Under the pieces are notes generated by a model. That model was not told the origin of the DNA. It did no database searches and worked only from the letters and a program-made list of their open reading frames with translations. The translations under genes and the position numbers were made by a program. This document shows positions 24,386-33,900 of a stretch of DNA of 64,000 nucleotides, piece after piece. Source of the DNA: Urinicoccus timonensis (GTDB taxonomy: Bacteria > Bacillota > Clostridia > Tissierellales > Peptoniphilaceae); NCBI RefSeq assembly GCF_900232945.1, contig NZ_OCTU01000001.1, positions 504,977 to 568,976 on the forward strand. The letters are read 5' to 3'. Within the stretch, counting starts at the first letter, position 1, and each line of letters begins with the position of its first letter.

Positions 24386-25417
24386 TTAAGATTCAAAGCG
24401 GATGACCTGGTCTTTTACATCCACTTCCGCCTCTAGGCCAAAGGGGACAATACAACGAGGTGTGGCATGGCCTACATTGATGTTGTAGACCAGGGACAGG
24501 TCCTTGTCTTGAAGCTCTTCCAGTAAAATTTTCTTGTAGTCTTCATAGTAGACCTTGTCTTGAGCTTTACCCACTAAGACCCCCTGAACCTGGTCAAAAA
24601 GCCCATAGTCCTTTAAGGCCCGGACCATCTTTCGGTAAAGGGCAGGATGGGACTTTTCTTCACTGGTCTCCAAGAGGAGGATTTTTCCCCTCCAATCTTC
24701 TAGTTTGGGAAAAAGCTGGTATTTTTCACATAAATCCACCGTATCTTCAAAACGGGAATTGTCGAATAGGGTATAGATGGACTCGATACAGCCTCCTAGG
24801 ATCTTTCCCTTGAATTCTCCCGGACCCTTCAAGAGTTCAAAACCTGTATCGGGGTAGCTCTCCATCGCTTGGCCCAGACTCTTTTCACTAAAGTCTTGTC
24901 TTTCCCGGTACCATACCTTGCTGGGCCGGATTTCCTTAATGGTCCCTGTCTCAATTAATTCCTTAAAGTAACTTTCTGTATAGGGGAGCATGTCCTGGGC
25001 CAATTCACAAACATCTGGTAGGAAGGCCTGGCCGTAAAAGGTCTTAAGTCCCAGCTTGTAGAGCATAAGGTGGTTGATGGTGGTGTCGGAAAAGCCTAAG
25101 AAGATTTTTTCTTGAACTGCCTCTTTTAACTGGTCTTTTTCAAATAAATAGGGCAGGAGCCTGTAGGTATCTTCCCCTCCAATGGCACACAAGACCATGT
25201 CGATGGAGTCGTCTTGAAAGGCCTCTATAAGGTCCTGGGCCCTGGCTTCGGGGTGGTTTTTAAGATAGTCCATTCCCTTTAGGGCATGGGGCAAAAAAAC
25301 TATGTCCAGGCCCATTTTCTCCAATCTTTCCTTTCCCAGCTTGACTTCATGTTGGATAAAGTCTTCTCCTAAGATTCCACTGGATAGACTGACAATGCCG
25401 ATTTTTTTCACTTTCAT
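24386..25417 (-). CDS. LD-carboxypeptidase family S66 (MccF-like)
   Basis: 343 residues. It has the S66 nucleophile elbow (GFSDTTI, Ser about 111), then a glutamate in GGCIESIYTL and a histidine in NVGHATPRC, which together form the Ser-Glu-His triad. The family includes LdcA, which trims tetrapeptides in peptidoglycan recycling, and MccF, which gives immunity to peptide-nucleotide antibiotics. The length and the N-terminal KIGIVSLSSG fit the MccF-like branch. It is a single gene. I cannot decide between recycling and detoxification. Confidence 0.88.
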   Translation of the reverse strand: MKVKKIGIVSLSSGILGEDFIQHEVKLGKERLEKMGLDIVFLPHALKGMDYLKNHPEARAQDLIEAFQDDSIDMVLCAIGGEDTYRLLPYLFEKDQLKEAVQEKIFLGFSDTTINHLMLYKLGLKTFYGQAFLPDVCELAQDMLPYTESYFKELIETGTIKEIRPSKVWYRERQDFSEKSLGQAMESYPDTGFELLKGPGEFKGKILGGCIESIYTLFDNSRFEDTVDLCEKYQLFPKLEDWRGKILLLETSEEKSHPALYRKMVRALKDYGLFDQVQGVLVGKAQDKVYYEDYKKILLEELQDKDLSLVYNINVGHATPRCIVPFGLEAEVDVKDQVIRFES

Positions 25418-25533
25418 ATTCTGTTCCTTCCTGTCTTTCCTTATATCTCCTTACTCAAAAATATGGAATAAAAACTGGCAAGCAAAAAGTCTCTACCTGC
25501 CGGTTTCTCATCCTTTTTTAAAAGCCTTGTGGC

Positions 25534-25755
25534 CTAGTCTTCTTTTTTATGGTGGACAATACTCACCAGCTTGTCTCCTTCTTGGATTTTTCGGACCCGT
25601 TTTTCAAAGTCCAGACGGGATAGCCAGATGGTATGCTGGCAGCCGGTGCACTTGAGTTTGATGTCCACACCGGTTCTTAGAATCTCCCAGAGGTTTTCGC
25701 CACATGGGTGGCCTTTTTTTAAGGTGATCTTATCCCCCACTTGATAAACTAACAT
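25534..25755 (-). CDS. DUF951 family small protein
   Basis: 73 residues. The start MLVYQVGDKITLKKGHPCG is chosen because AAGGAGG precedes it; the longer frame to 25854 overlaps the upstream gene. DUF951 (YyzM-like) proteins are short and highly conserved in Firmicutes, with the pattern GxxVxLKKxHPCGxNxWEIxRxGxDIxLKC. The spaced cysteines (PCG and KCTGC) could bind zinc. Function unknown. It is usually near parB or chromosome-maintenance genes, but not here. Confidence 0.85.
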   Translation of the reverse strand: MLVYQVGDKITLKKGHPCGENLWEILRTGVDIKLKCTGCQHTIWLSRLDFEKRVRKIQEGDKLVSIVHHKKED

Positions 25756-25774
25756 TGAAAGCCTCCTTTTAATT

Positions 25775-26785
25775 TTATTGGTTGACGAGTTGGTGGACCC
25801 AAAGGTTTTGGTCCTGGTAGGATACAACAAGATCCTTGTAAACATGAGTGGCATCCATTTCCTTGCCCAGGGGTTGGTAAAAGACTTCTTTATCCGTTAG
25901 GTTGCCGGCCACTTCTCCTTCTGCTGTGGCGTAGAGACTACCTTGGTTGTCAAAAAAGTCCCTGGCGTTCATGGATAGGATATTCTTCCCCTTTTCCTCC
26001 AATTTTTTATTGTAGCTGCTAATAATGCCGCTATGGAGGATATGGACTTCTTTTTCCCTAAAGACGACCCCAGAAGGTAGGGGGATGTCTATATGACTTA
26101 TTTGGTCTTTCTGGATCTTAACCAATTGCTTTTCTGTCATAAGATAGGTGACTTTTTTCCCCTTGTAGAGGCCCATGCCCACTTCTGATGGGAAGTCGAA
26201 CTTGTCCATTTCGGAATCCTTACGGTAGACCCGGGTCTTGTAGCCCGAGGCCGAGGTAGAAAGTTCACTGACGGCAAAATTGTCCTTGTCGTGGACATCA
26301 AATTGCAGGATAAAGTTGTCGGTTTTGAAGATTTGATCGGTGGCCTTTCCCTTAACCAGGTAGAGGACTTCATGGTTGTCTGCCTTGCAGTGGATGATGG
26401 TTTGGCCATCTTCTTCCTTGACCTGGAAGAGGTCTTCTTTTAAGGTCACTATGGTTTCTGTTTTCCCATTTTTATCTAGGATTTCCAGCATCTTGTCTCC
26501 GGGCCGGTAGAGGTAGATATGACTTTGGCCAATTTGGGCCTTTAAATTTTCCCGACTCCTGTCCAGCTTCTTAAGCAACTGACCCTTGAGGTCGTAGAGA
26601 TAGAGGTAGTCTCCATCCCAAACGGCAATAGTCTGGTCCATAGCCCTAGCTTCTTGGATTTCTCCGTTGATTTCTTTTTTCCAAAGGAGTTTGGTGGTTT
26701 TTGCATGGTCTTTTGGCCAAACAAGATAGGCCAAGATTCCTCCCAAAGCCAGGAGGAGGATAATCACTTTTGTCCATTTTTTCAA
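25775..26785 (-). CDS. membrane-anchored beta-propeller-like protein
   Basis: 336 residues: an N-terminal signal anchor (about 5-23), then a repeated beta-strand pattern with WDGDYLYLYDLKG, LLKKLD and similar blades, resembling WD40/PQQ-type propellers (DUF5711-like). The extracytoplasmic domain probably binds a ligand or partner. It overlaps the MocR-type gene by 4 bases (ATGA) and so is probably co-transcribed with it, and it precedes the DUF951 gene. Function unknown. Confidence 0.65.
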   Translation of the reverse strand: MKKWTKVIILLLALGGILAYLVWPKDHAKTTKLLWKKEINGEIQEARAMDQTIAVWDGDYLYLYDLKGQLLKKLDRSRENLKAQIGQSHIYLYRPGDKMLEILDKNGKTETIVTLKEDLFQVKEEDGQTIIHCKADNHEVLYLVKGKATDQIFKTDNFILQFDVHDKDNFAVSELSTSASGYKTRVYRKDSEMDKFDFPSEVGMGLYKGKKVTYLMTEKQLVKIQKDQISHIDIPLPSGVVFREKEVHILHSGIISSYNKKLEEKGKNILSMNARDFFDNQGSLYATAEGEVAGNLTDKEVFYQPLGKEMDATHVYKDLVVSYQDQNLWVHQLVNQ

Positions 26786-28182
26786 TATTCTACCTCCATC
26801 CTAGTAATGTCTTCTTTCAGGGCTCGGATACTTCCTTGAATTTCTTCCATGCCCAGGTTTCCAAAGCCTAAAACCAGGGTGGGACTGGTGGACTTAGACC
26901 CCTTGGACCGAAATTCATTGAGCCCCCTTAGGGCATAGCCTTTTTCTACCAGACCCTGGACCAGGCTTTCTTCATCCAGGGGGCTGTCCAGGTGGAGGAG
27001 GAGGTGGAGCCCCGCTTCTTCACCTTGGACTTGCCCCTGGGGAAAGTATTCTTCCAAGCTCTTGACAAAAACTTCTCTTTTTTTGCGATAGTGGTTCCGC
27101 ATCCGGTTTAGGTGCTTTTCAAAAGATCCTGTCTTGATAAAGACTTCCAAGGCCCTTTGGCTGGAGGCCGAAACGGGACATTGAAAAACCGTCAGCTTGT
27201 TTTGGTAAATTTCTAAAAGCTTTTTGGGTAGGACCATATAGGAGATTCTCAAGGCCGGTGAAATGGACTTAGAAAATGACCCCATATAGATGACCCTGTC
27301 CCCCAGGTCCATGCTCTTAAGAGAGGGAATGGGCCGGCCGCTATAGCGGAATTCTGAATCATAGTCGTCTTCTAAAATGTATTGGCCCTCTTTTTTTTGG
27401 GCCCAGTCTAAAAGGTCCATCCGCCGGGCCAGGGGCATGATACAACCTGTGGGAAACTGGTGGGAGGGGGTGACACAGGCAATGGTGGCTGGACTTTTTT
27501 CCAGGTCCTGGGTCTTCATTCCCGATTCATCTAGGGAAATGGGTAAAAACTTCCGTCCTCCCACTTCAAAAATATGGCTCAAGCGTTCATAACCTGGGTC
27601 CTCTACGGCAAAAACCGTATCTCGGGGGACCAGTTGGTTAATGAGAAAGAGTAAAAACTCCGTCCCGGCACTGATGATAATTTGGTGGGGGCTTACATCC
27701 ACCCCCCTGGAGCTGTAGATATACTTGGCTATTTCTACCCTCAGGCCCAGGCTCCCCTTGGGGTTGGGATCGTTTAAAAACTCACCGTCTTTCACTACGG
27801 CATCCCGGTAGCACTTCCTCCAAACCGTATAGGGAAAGAGGTCCTCATCTACGGTATTAAAGGAAAAGTCCACCTGGTGACCAGGCTTGGCCTCACTAAA
27901 GCTTTCCAGCTTTTCAACACTTTCTTGGACATATTGGAGGTTGAGGTCTTCCACAAAGTAGCCCCTTCTTTCCAGGCTCCGTAAATAGCCCTCATCCACC
28001 AGTTGCTCATAGGCATCGGTAACGGTGTTGATGGAGATATTTAAAAAACTGGCCAGGGCTCTTTTTGACGGGAGCTGTTGGTCCTTTTTTAAGTTCCCCT
28101 TATGGATTTCCTCCTTGATATGGAGGTAGAGCTGCTCATAAAGGGGGGTTTTGAGTTTGGGATTTAAGTTGGGAAATAGCAT
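26782..28182 (-). CDS. MocR-family regulator (GntR helix-turn-helix fused to aminotransferase)
   Basis: 466 residues: a GntR winged helix (about 10-75, with SKRALASFLNISINTVTDAYEQL) and a fold-type I aminotransferase-like domain (about 110-460). The PLP-lysine lies in GSFSKSISPALRISYMV and the Asp-Tyr pair in LEDDYDSEFRYSG. MocR proteins such as PdxR and GabR sense PLP plus a small molecule. No pdxST, gab or similar target lies beside it. It is divergent from sppA, so the 28183-28297 spacer may hold its operator. Confidence 0.9.
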   Translation of the reverse strand: MLFPNLNPKLKTPLYEQLYLHIKEEIHKGNLKKDQQLPSKRALASFLNISINTVTDAYEQLVDEGYLRSLERRGYFVEDLNLQYVQESVEKLESFSEAKPGHQVDFSFNTVDEDLFPYTVWRKCYRDAVVKDGEFLNDPNPKGSLGLRVEIAKYIYSSRGVDVSPHQIIISAGTEFLLFLINQLVPRDTVFAVEDPGYERLSHIFEVGGRKFLPISLDESGMKTQDLEKSPATIACVTPSHQFPTGCIMPLARRMDLLDWAQKKEGQYILEDDYDSEFRYSGRPIPSLKSMDLGDRVIYMGSFSKSISPALRISYMVLPKKLLEIYQNKLTVFQCPVSASSQRALEVFIKTGSFEKHLNRMRNHYRKKREVFVKSLEEYFPQGQVQGEEAGLHLLLHLDSPLDEESLVQGLVEKGYALRGLNEFRSKGSKSTSPTLVLGFGNLGMEEIQGSIRALKEDITRMEVEY

Positions 28183-28297
28183 TTCTACACATCCTTTATG
28201 GCTATTATACTAAATTTTGAAAAAAAAATCATTAAGATTCATTTTGTGTTATACTTAGAATGTTCATTTATATATCGAAAACTCAAAGGAGGTATTT

Positions 28298-29350
28298 ATG
28301 ACCGAAAACAACCGACAAGACCAGTATAAATCAACCAACACCAAGCGTTGGATTGCCCTAGGCCTGGCCATTTTACTCTTAATCATCAGTAGTATTTCCT
28401 CAGGTATTACATCTAGCCTGTTTAAGACCAAGGAAGAAGACACAGAAAACTTCTTCACCAGCCTATTTCAAAAAAATAATCAAATGACAGAAACCAGCCT
28501 CCAAGGAAGTGACAAGGACAACCGGATCCTTTTGGTTCCCATCGAAGGAGTTATTTCCTCCAACAGGGGGTCTAGCCTCCTGTCTTCTGGAACAGGCTAC
28601 AACCAAGACCTGATCTTGACCTCCTTGGATAGTGCCAAGGACGATGAAAGCATCAAGGGAATTATCTTGGAAGTGGACAGTCCTGGTGGGGGCGTTTATG
28701 AAAGTGCCCAAGTCTACGACAAGGTAATGGAAGTGAAAAAAGCTAGAAAAATCCCTGTTATTGCCGTTATGAAGTCTATGGCTGCCAGTGGTGGTTACTA
28801 TATTTCTTGTGCTTCAGATAAAATCTATGCCAGCCAAGAAACCATTACCGGGTCCATTGGGGTTATTATGTCTAGCCTCAACATGAGTGGCCTTTTTGAT
28901 AAACTTGGTATCCAAAACCAAACCATCAAGTCTGCCGCCCACAAGGACATCGGGTCTACCAGCCGCCCCATGACAGAAGAAGAAAAGGCCATCCTACAAA
29001 ACTACATCAACTCAGCCTATGGCCGCTTTGTAGATATTGTAGCCAAGGGCCGCAAGATGACCAAGGACCAAGTCCTTCCCCTAGCCGACGGTCGAATCTA
29101 TGATGGAGTCCAAGCCAAGGCAGCCGGTCTAGTGGACGAAATTGCCTATCCAGACCAAGCCTATGCCGCTTTTGAAAAGCAACTGGGCCACGAAGATATG
29201 GAAATTTTCACCCATTCTACCGGGCTTTCTCTGGACTCTTTAGCCTATCCCTTTATGAAGGGCCAGTCCAAGGAAGAAGTTTTAGCCAAGGAATTGGAAA
29301 AGGGCTTGGCTAGTCCCAAGGCCAGCTACCTCTATGGAGGTGGATTCTAA
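28298..29350 (+). CDS. sppA: signal peptide peptidase SppA
   Basis: 350 residues, the short (single-domain) form. It has an N-terminal membrane anchor (about 15-35), then the ClpP/crotonase-like domain with VDSPGGGVYES, the catalytic serine in MAASGGYYISCASD and the lysine in the following helix region of family members. It degrades signal peptides left in the membrane after secretion. AAAGGAGG precedes the ATG. It overlaps the next gene by one base and is probably co-transcribed with it. Confidence 0.92.
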   Translation: MTENNRQDQYKSTNTKRWIALGLAILLLIISSISSGITSSLFKTKEEDTENFFTSLFQKNNQMTETSLQGSDKDNRILLVPIEGVISSNRGSSLLSSGTGYNQDLILTSLDSAKDDESIKGIILEVDSPGGGVYESAQVYDKVMEVKKARKIPVIAVMKSMAASGGYYISCASDKIYASQETITGSIGVIMSSLNMSGLFDKLGIQNQTIKSAAHKDIGSTSRPMTEEEKAILQNYINSAYGRFVDIVAKGRKMTKDQVLPLADGRIYDGVQAKAAGLVDEIAYPDQAYAAFEKQLGHEDMEIFTHSTGLSLDSLAYPFMKGQSKEEVLAKELEKGLASPKASYLYGGGF

Positions 29351-29898
29351 TGGACCAAGAGCAAAAAAATAACTTTCAAGAAGAGAACTTGCAAGAAGAT
29401 CCCAAAGAAGTTCCAAACCCCATCTACAAAAAGGTTCTATTGGACCAAAGAGTCCTGGCGGGATTTTTCCTCCGCCTGGTGGCCTTTGTCATTGACCTGG
29501 TCCTGGTGGGAAGCCTCACGGCAATCCTGACCCCCCTATTTACAGACCAGGCTATTTTAAAAAACCTGGTGTCCATCTTGATTTACCTGGCCTACTTTGT
29601 CCTAACTACCGGTTTAACCAAGGGACAAACCCTAGGTAAGATGATCCTGGGCCTCAAAGTAGTCCGGGTAGATGGCAAAGAATTAAACTGGGCCGATGTC
29701 TTCTTTCGAGAAGCTTGCTGCCGGTTGATCTTAAAAATGGTCCTTCCCCTCTACCTCTTGGCTGGAGTTACGGACAAAAAACAACACCTGGGAGACTTAA
29801 TTTGTGACACCATGGTCATCAAGTCCGCCTATGAACAAGAGCTCTTTTACGAGCAAGTCTATCAAATTCCCAGCTACCAAAAATCTTACTTTATATAA
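29350..29898 (+). CDS. RDD family membrane protein
   Basis: 182 residues. The RDD domain shows the Arg in FFLRLVAFVIDLVLVGS and the Asp-rich DKKQHLGDLICDTMVIKS end, with three or four membrane helices. The KGQTLGKMILGLKVVRVDG motif is diagnostic. The N-terminal 30 residues are acidic and probably cytoplasmic. RDD proteins are small membrane proteins of mixed function; some act as Na+/H+ or osmolyte transporters. It is coupled to sppA (TAATG junction). Confidence 0.85.
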   Translation: MDQEQKNNFQEENLQEDPKEVPNPIYKKVLLDQRVLAGFFLRLVAFVIDLVLVGSLTAILTPLFTDQAILKNLVSILIYLAYFVLTTGLTKGQTLGKMILGLKVVRVDGKELNWADVFFREACCRLILKMVLPLYLLAGVTDKKQHLGDLICDTMVIKSAYEQELFYEQVYQIPSYQKSYFI

Positions 29899-29906
29899 GG
29901 ACTACA

Positions 29907-29944
29907 AAAACAGGTCTTGAGCTTATAAGCTCAAGACCTGTTTT
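29907..29944. terminator. bidirectional terminator
   Basis: AAAACAGGTCTTGAGCTTA / TAAGCTCAAGACCTGTTTT, a perfect stem with T-runs on both strands. It closes the sppA operon and marks the downstream edge of the haem island. Confidence 0.85.
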
Positions 29945-30001
29945 TTACTCTTTTAACCTAATTACATCATATCCATGAAATATTTGTTTGTTCCTAAGAA
30001 A

Positions 30002-30868
30002 CTATTTTGTAATTGTTACAGTTTGACTTGCTCCATCCCAATCCACTTTTGCTCCAAGATTTTCAGAAATTAAACGTAAAGGTACAAAAGTCCGTCCTTG
30101 CTTAGCACTTGCAGGAACATCTAAGGTCTTTTCCTTTCCTTGCGCTAAATAAGACTTGGAGTTCAGCTTTAAGACAAGGAGTTTGTCTCCTATAGTAACC
30201 TCTTGTTTGGTCCCATTCCAATCTACTTTTGTTCCAAGGGCTTCAGAAATAAATCGAATCGGGACTAAGGTTCGGCCATTTTCAGCATAAGGTGCGACAT
30301 CAGGAGTTAAAGTCTTGCCATTGACCACAATCTTTATTCCTCCTGTTGCCTTAGGCAATGCTTTTGCAGGCTGTTGACTAAGAGTTTCTGAAACCTTCTT
30401 AGCCTTCGCCCAATCAAAGACTAAATAAGCTTTTTGCTCTCCAGCACCCTTTGCCCCTCCTTGCAGAGCATCCATAGCATCCACCCAAACAGCTACTAAA
30501 ATTTTATCTTCTTTTAAGTTAGGTCTTGCAAATTCATGATTTTTACAATATTCTCCCTGAATGGGTGTTTTTTTTGTTTCACTGCGATTTGAATCCTTAT
30601 CTCCGTCATAGATAAATAAGTTAGTTAACTCCCCTTCCATACTCATAAACTCCATCTTTTTCATTTGAATATCGTATATGGCCTTGCCATCCTTTTCAAC
30701 CACCCTGGCAATATGTTTTAAGGCTGGATTTCCCATAGAATCTTTATCGATTTCGCCATATTTTTTTAATTGTACCGGTACATCATAAACTTCTTCACCT
30801 GCTGCAAAAGAAACCCCCGGTAAAAGCAGCCCTAAAATTAGGGTAAAAAGCAATACTAATTTTTTCAT
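30002..30868 (-). CDS. secreted NEAT-domain protein with copper-amine-oxidase-type stalk domain
   Basis: 288 residues. The start MKKLVLLF is chosen for GAGGAG about 8 bases upstream. It has a signal peptide (1-22, VSFAA), a NEAT domain (about 27-165, with DSMGNPAL and VWVDAMD) and two Cu_amine_oxidN1-type stretches (about 185-285; ENGRTLVPIRFISEALGTKV and KQGRTFVPLRLISENLGAKV), each with the usual RTLVP pattern. These stalk repeats are common in cell-surface proteins of Firmicutes. There is no membrane anchor or SLH. It is probably a released or loosely bound haem carrier, the last gene of the island, behind a strong hairpin (30914-30937). Confidence 0.85.
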   Translation of the reverse strand: MKKLVLLFTLILGLLLPGVSFAAGEEVYDVPVQLKKYGEIDKDSMGNPALKHIARVVEKDGKAIYDIQMKKMEFMSMEGELTNLFIYDGDKDSNRSETKKTPIQGEYCKNHEFARPNLKEDKILVAVWVDAMDALQGGAKGAGEQKAYLVFDWAKAKKVSETLSQQPAKALPKATGGIKIVVNGKTLTPDVAPYAENGRTLVPIRFISEALGTKVDWNGTKQEVTIGDKLLVLKLNSKSYLAQGKEKTLDVPASAKQGRTFVPLRLISENLGAKVDWDGASQTVTITK

Positions 30869-30913
30869 CTTTATTCTCCTCTTTTTTCTTCTCTTCATCT
30901 ACCTATTTCATTC

Positions 30914-30937
30914 CTTTGGCCGGTCTCCCGGCCAAAG
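30914..30937. terminator. strong GC-rich hairpin between NEAT genes
   Basis: CTTTGGCCGG / CCGGCCAAAG with loop TCTC. On the minus strand, where the genes are read, no T-run follows; on the plus strand ATCTTTTTAA follows. It may be a processing or attenuation hairpin setting the level of the last NEAT gene. Confidence 0.5.
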
Positions 30938-30943
30938 ATCTTT

Positions 30944-33900
30944 TTAATTATGGTCCACATTATAGAGAACTTGAGCTACTTGGGCTCTTGTAAAGATTCC
31001 CTTTGGAGCAAAATTTCCCTTTTCATTTCCCTTAACTAAACCTAGTTTTGCCATTTCATTGACAGCATCTTTGGCCCAGGAAGAAATAGTTCCTTGGTCT
31101 GGGAAAGTTAGTTGGCTCTTTTCTTTTAAATTTTTATTGACAACTTTTAAATACTTGGCCATAATCGTTGCCATTTCTTCCCGACTGATATCTCGTTTTG
31201 GTTGGAATATTCCGTCTCCAGCCCCTTGGACAATACCATTTTCAGCTGCCCAGATAATATAGGGTGTATAATAAGTTCTCCCCACATCTTTAAAAGTATT
31301 TTTACTATATTGATTTGGGTCAATCCCTGCCATGCGACCTAAAACTGTTACAAAGTCCCCTCGAGAAATCGGTGCTTCTGGTGCAAATTGATTATTGCCA
31401 ATCCCCTCGAAATATCCTTTTTCAACAACATAGTTGATGGCATCTTTTGCCCAATGCCCTTCGATATCGGTAAAGCCTTGTGACTTAGCTTGCTCCTTGG
31501 GTACAACTTGTTCAGAAATTTTTGTGTCTTCTACCCTTTTCGGTTCTTCTTTTTTTACACTTGTCTCTGAATATGATTTTCTACCCGGCTTATATGGTTT
31601 ATTTGGATAACTTGGGTGATTCGGTGTGGAAGGAACATCTGGTTTTGAAGGAGTTGTTTCTTTTGTCCCCTTTTGTAGATTGTATTGACTTAAAGCATCT
31701 TTTAAGCTTTCTACCGCTTGATTGACTTCATCTTGGCTTGCTTGTTCTTTTCCAGCAATTTCTGTTGCAGTTTTTAAGGCTTGGTCGAAGGCAGTTTGAA
31801 CTTCGGAGGTAACCCAGGTCTTGTCTTTCTCTACGTCTGTTCCATCCTTGCTAGTTATATCTGCTTGTTTTGTTGTTTTTGCTTTTTCTAAAATAGTCTT
31901 TAAGGCTGCTTTATCCACTGGTTTTGGACTTTCTTTTGTCCCCTTTAAGACAATTTTATCCACAGGTGCCTTCAACACTTCTTCTCTTCCTGCTTCCAAC
32001 TTAGGCCATTGGTCAAAATTGGATCCATTTCCATGTTTAAAGAGAATCTTTCCATCTACAGTCTTTCCGTAAATGATTTGGTATTTTTCACCCTTAATTC
32101 CTTCTTGCTCAACGCGAGTTTTCCCTTTTTCTAAGTTTGGATCTTCTCTCTCAATGACCTTAAAATCAATATCTTCTAATTTTTTCACGTCCAGAAGGTC
32201 ACGACTAAAGACCACATTCTTATCGTGGTCAACTAACAACTTACAAGGTGTCTTTAGGTCATTTCGATAGCTTACTTCCATGGGGATTTCTGTATGCTTC
32301 TTACCTTCTAATGTAAATTGAAATTCTGTGGATTTATCCGCTTGCGTTCCTAAGTCTTGAACCAAGACGTCTTTACCATTATAAGTTACCGATATTTTTT
32401 GTACCATTGAATTTAAAACACTATCTGCTGCAAAATGCAGTTTATAGGTTGTCTTTGCTTCTTCCTCTTGAACTTGGACATAACCGCCCAAGAAGGGATT
32501 TGCAATAAATTCTATTTCTTCTCGATCTGGAATAACCAACTTCCCAGGGTGGAAGTTTTGCGTATTTTGATTCACTTCTTTTTCATAAGCTAGTTTTTTT
32601 GCTTCATAAGCCTGCTTATTCCAAACACTTAAAACTTGATTTTGTACATCCTTAATGACTTCTTCCTTTGTCTCAATGGCTTTTCCTGTAATCACACCAT
32701 TGATGGTTTTATACGTTCTAGAAACTTTCTTAAGACCTGTAATGCCAGGCGTCTTCACTTGAACCAAACCTTCTGTCAATTGAGGGTCCTCTTCGAGAAT
32801 AGTTTCATAATAGATCCGTTCATAACGGTCATCTGTTGTCTTTCCTTCAATTTGTTTATCAGATAAGTTTAACCAAGTTTTTTGAATGGCTGCTCCATCC
32901 CCTAAAATCTTTTGCATGGGTACTACTAAGGCAGTTAAGTCTATCCTATTTTGAACTCCTCCTGTTATTTCAAAGCGATAAACTCTTTTATTGCCATCTT
33001 TGCCTGCTAGGTATGCTTCTTTTACTTTCCCATTTGTATCTTTATACCAAAGTTGACCAACAGAAACCATTGGCTCATTAATGCCAAATTCTTTATCTAC
33101 AAATTCATTAAAGGTCACTTGATAGCGAGTCTTTCCTTCCAACTCTTCCACAAGCACATTGTGGTCAAGGGTTGTGTTGGCCATGGATGGTGCCCCTGCT
33201 TCATGATAATGTTCTGCCATTCCGTAAATCGTTTTTGGGTTTGTCAAAGGATCTACCGGGCTTGCTGGATCTGTTTTTGGCATATTTGGAATACCAGGCT
33301 CTTCTTCAGGGAACCCATCCATGGGGGTGTTTCCACCATAGATTCTTAACATCGCCGGTTGTTGCCCCGCACCAGGTGTTCCGCCAGCAATGGAGTCCAT
33401 GGCATCTACCCAAACAACAAGCCCTACTTCTCTTTTTTCTTTCACTGCTTCCAGGGGCACATCAAAAGTAAATTTAGTGAAATATTCTTTTTCCTTGCCT
33501 TCCTTGTCTTTAAAAGCTTTTTTCTCCGATCCAAGTGCTGGGATTAAATTATCCTTTTTCGCATGATTATATTTCGTCCCTTCTTTAATAACAAATATGT
33601 TGGTTAGCCCTCCAAATATGCCACTAAAGTCAATGGGTTTTACCGATAAGTTAATGGTGGCCTTGCCATCTTTAACTGTAACCGTTGCATCTTGGGTCAA
33701 GGCCTTATTTCCCATAGATGCTTTATTTTCATAATAATTTTTTAGATCTACCTTTACTGGGTAGACTCCATCTTGGATCTTTTGAGGATCTTCGGGACTC
33801 GGGGGAGTATCTGGTTTTGTCGTATCTCGAACTTGTAAAACGACTTCTTTATACTCATAGTCCGTTCCTACATAAGGGAGCGCATGGATTTTTAAAGGCA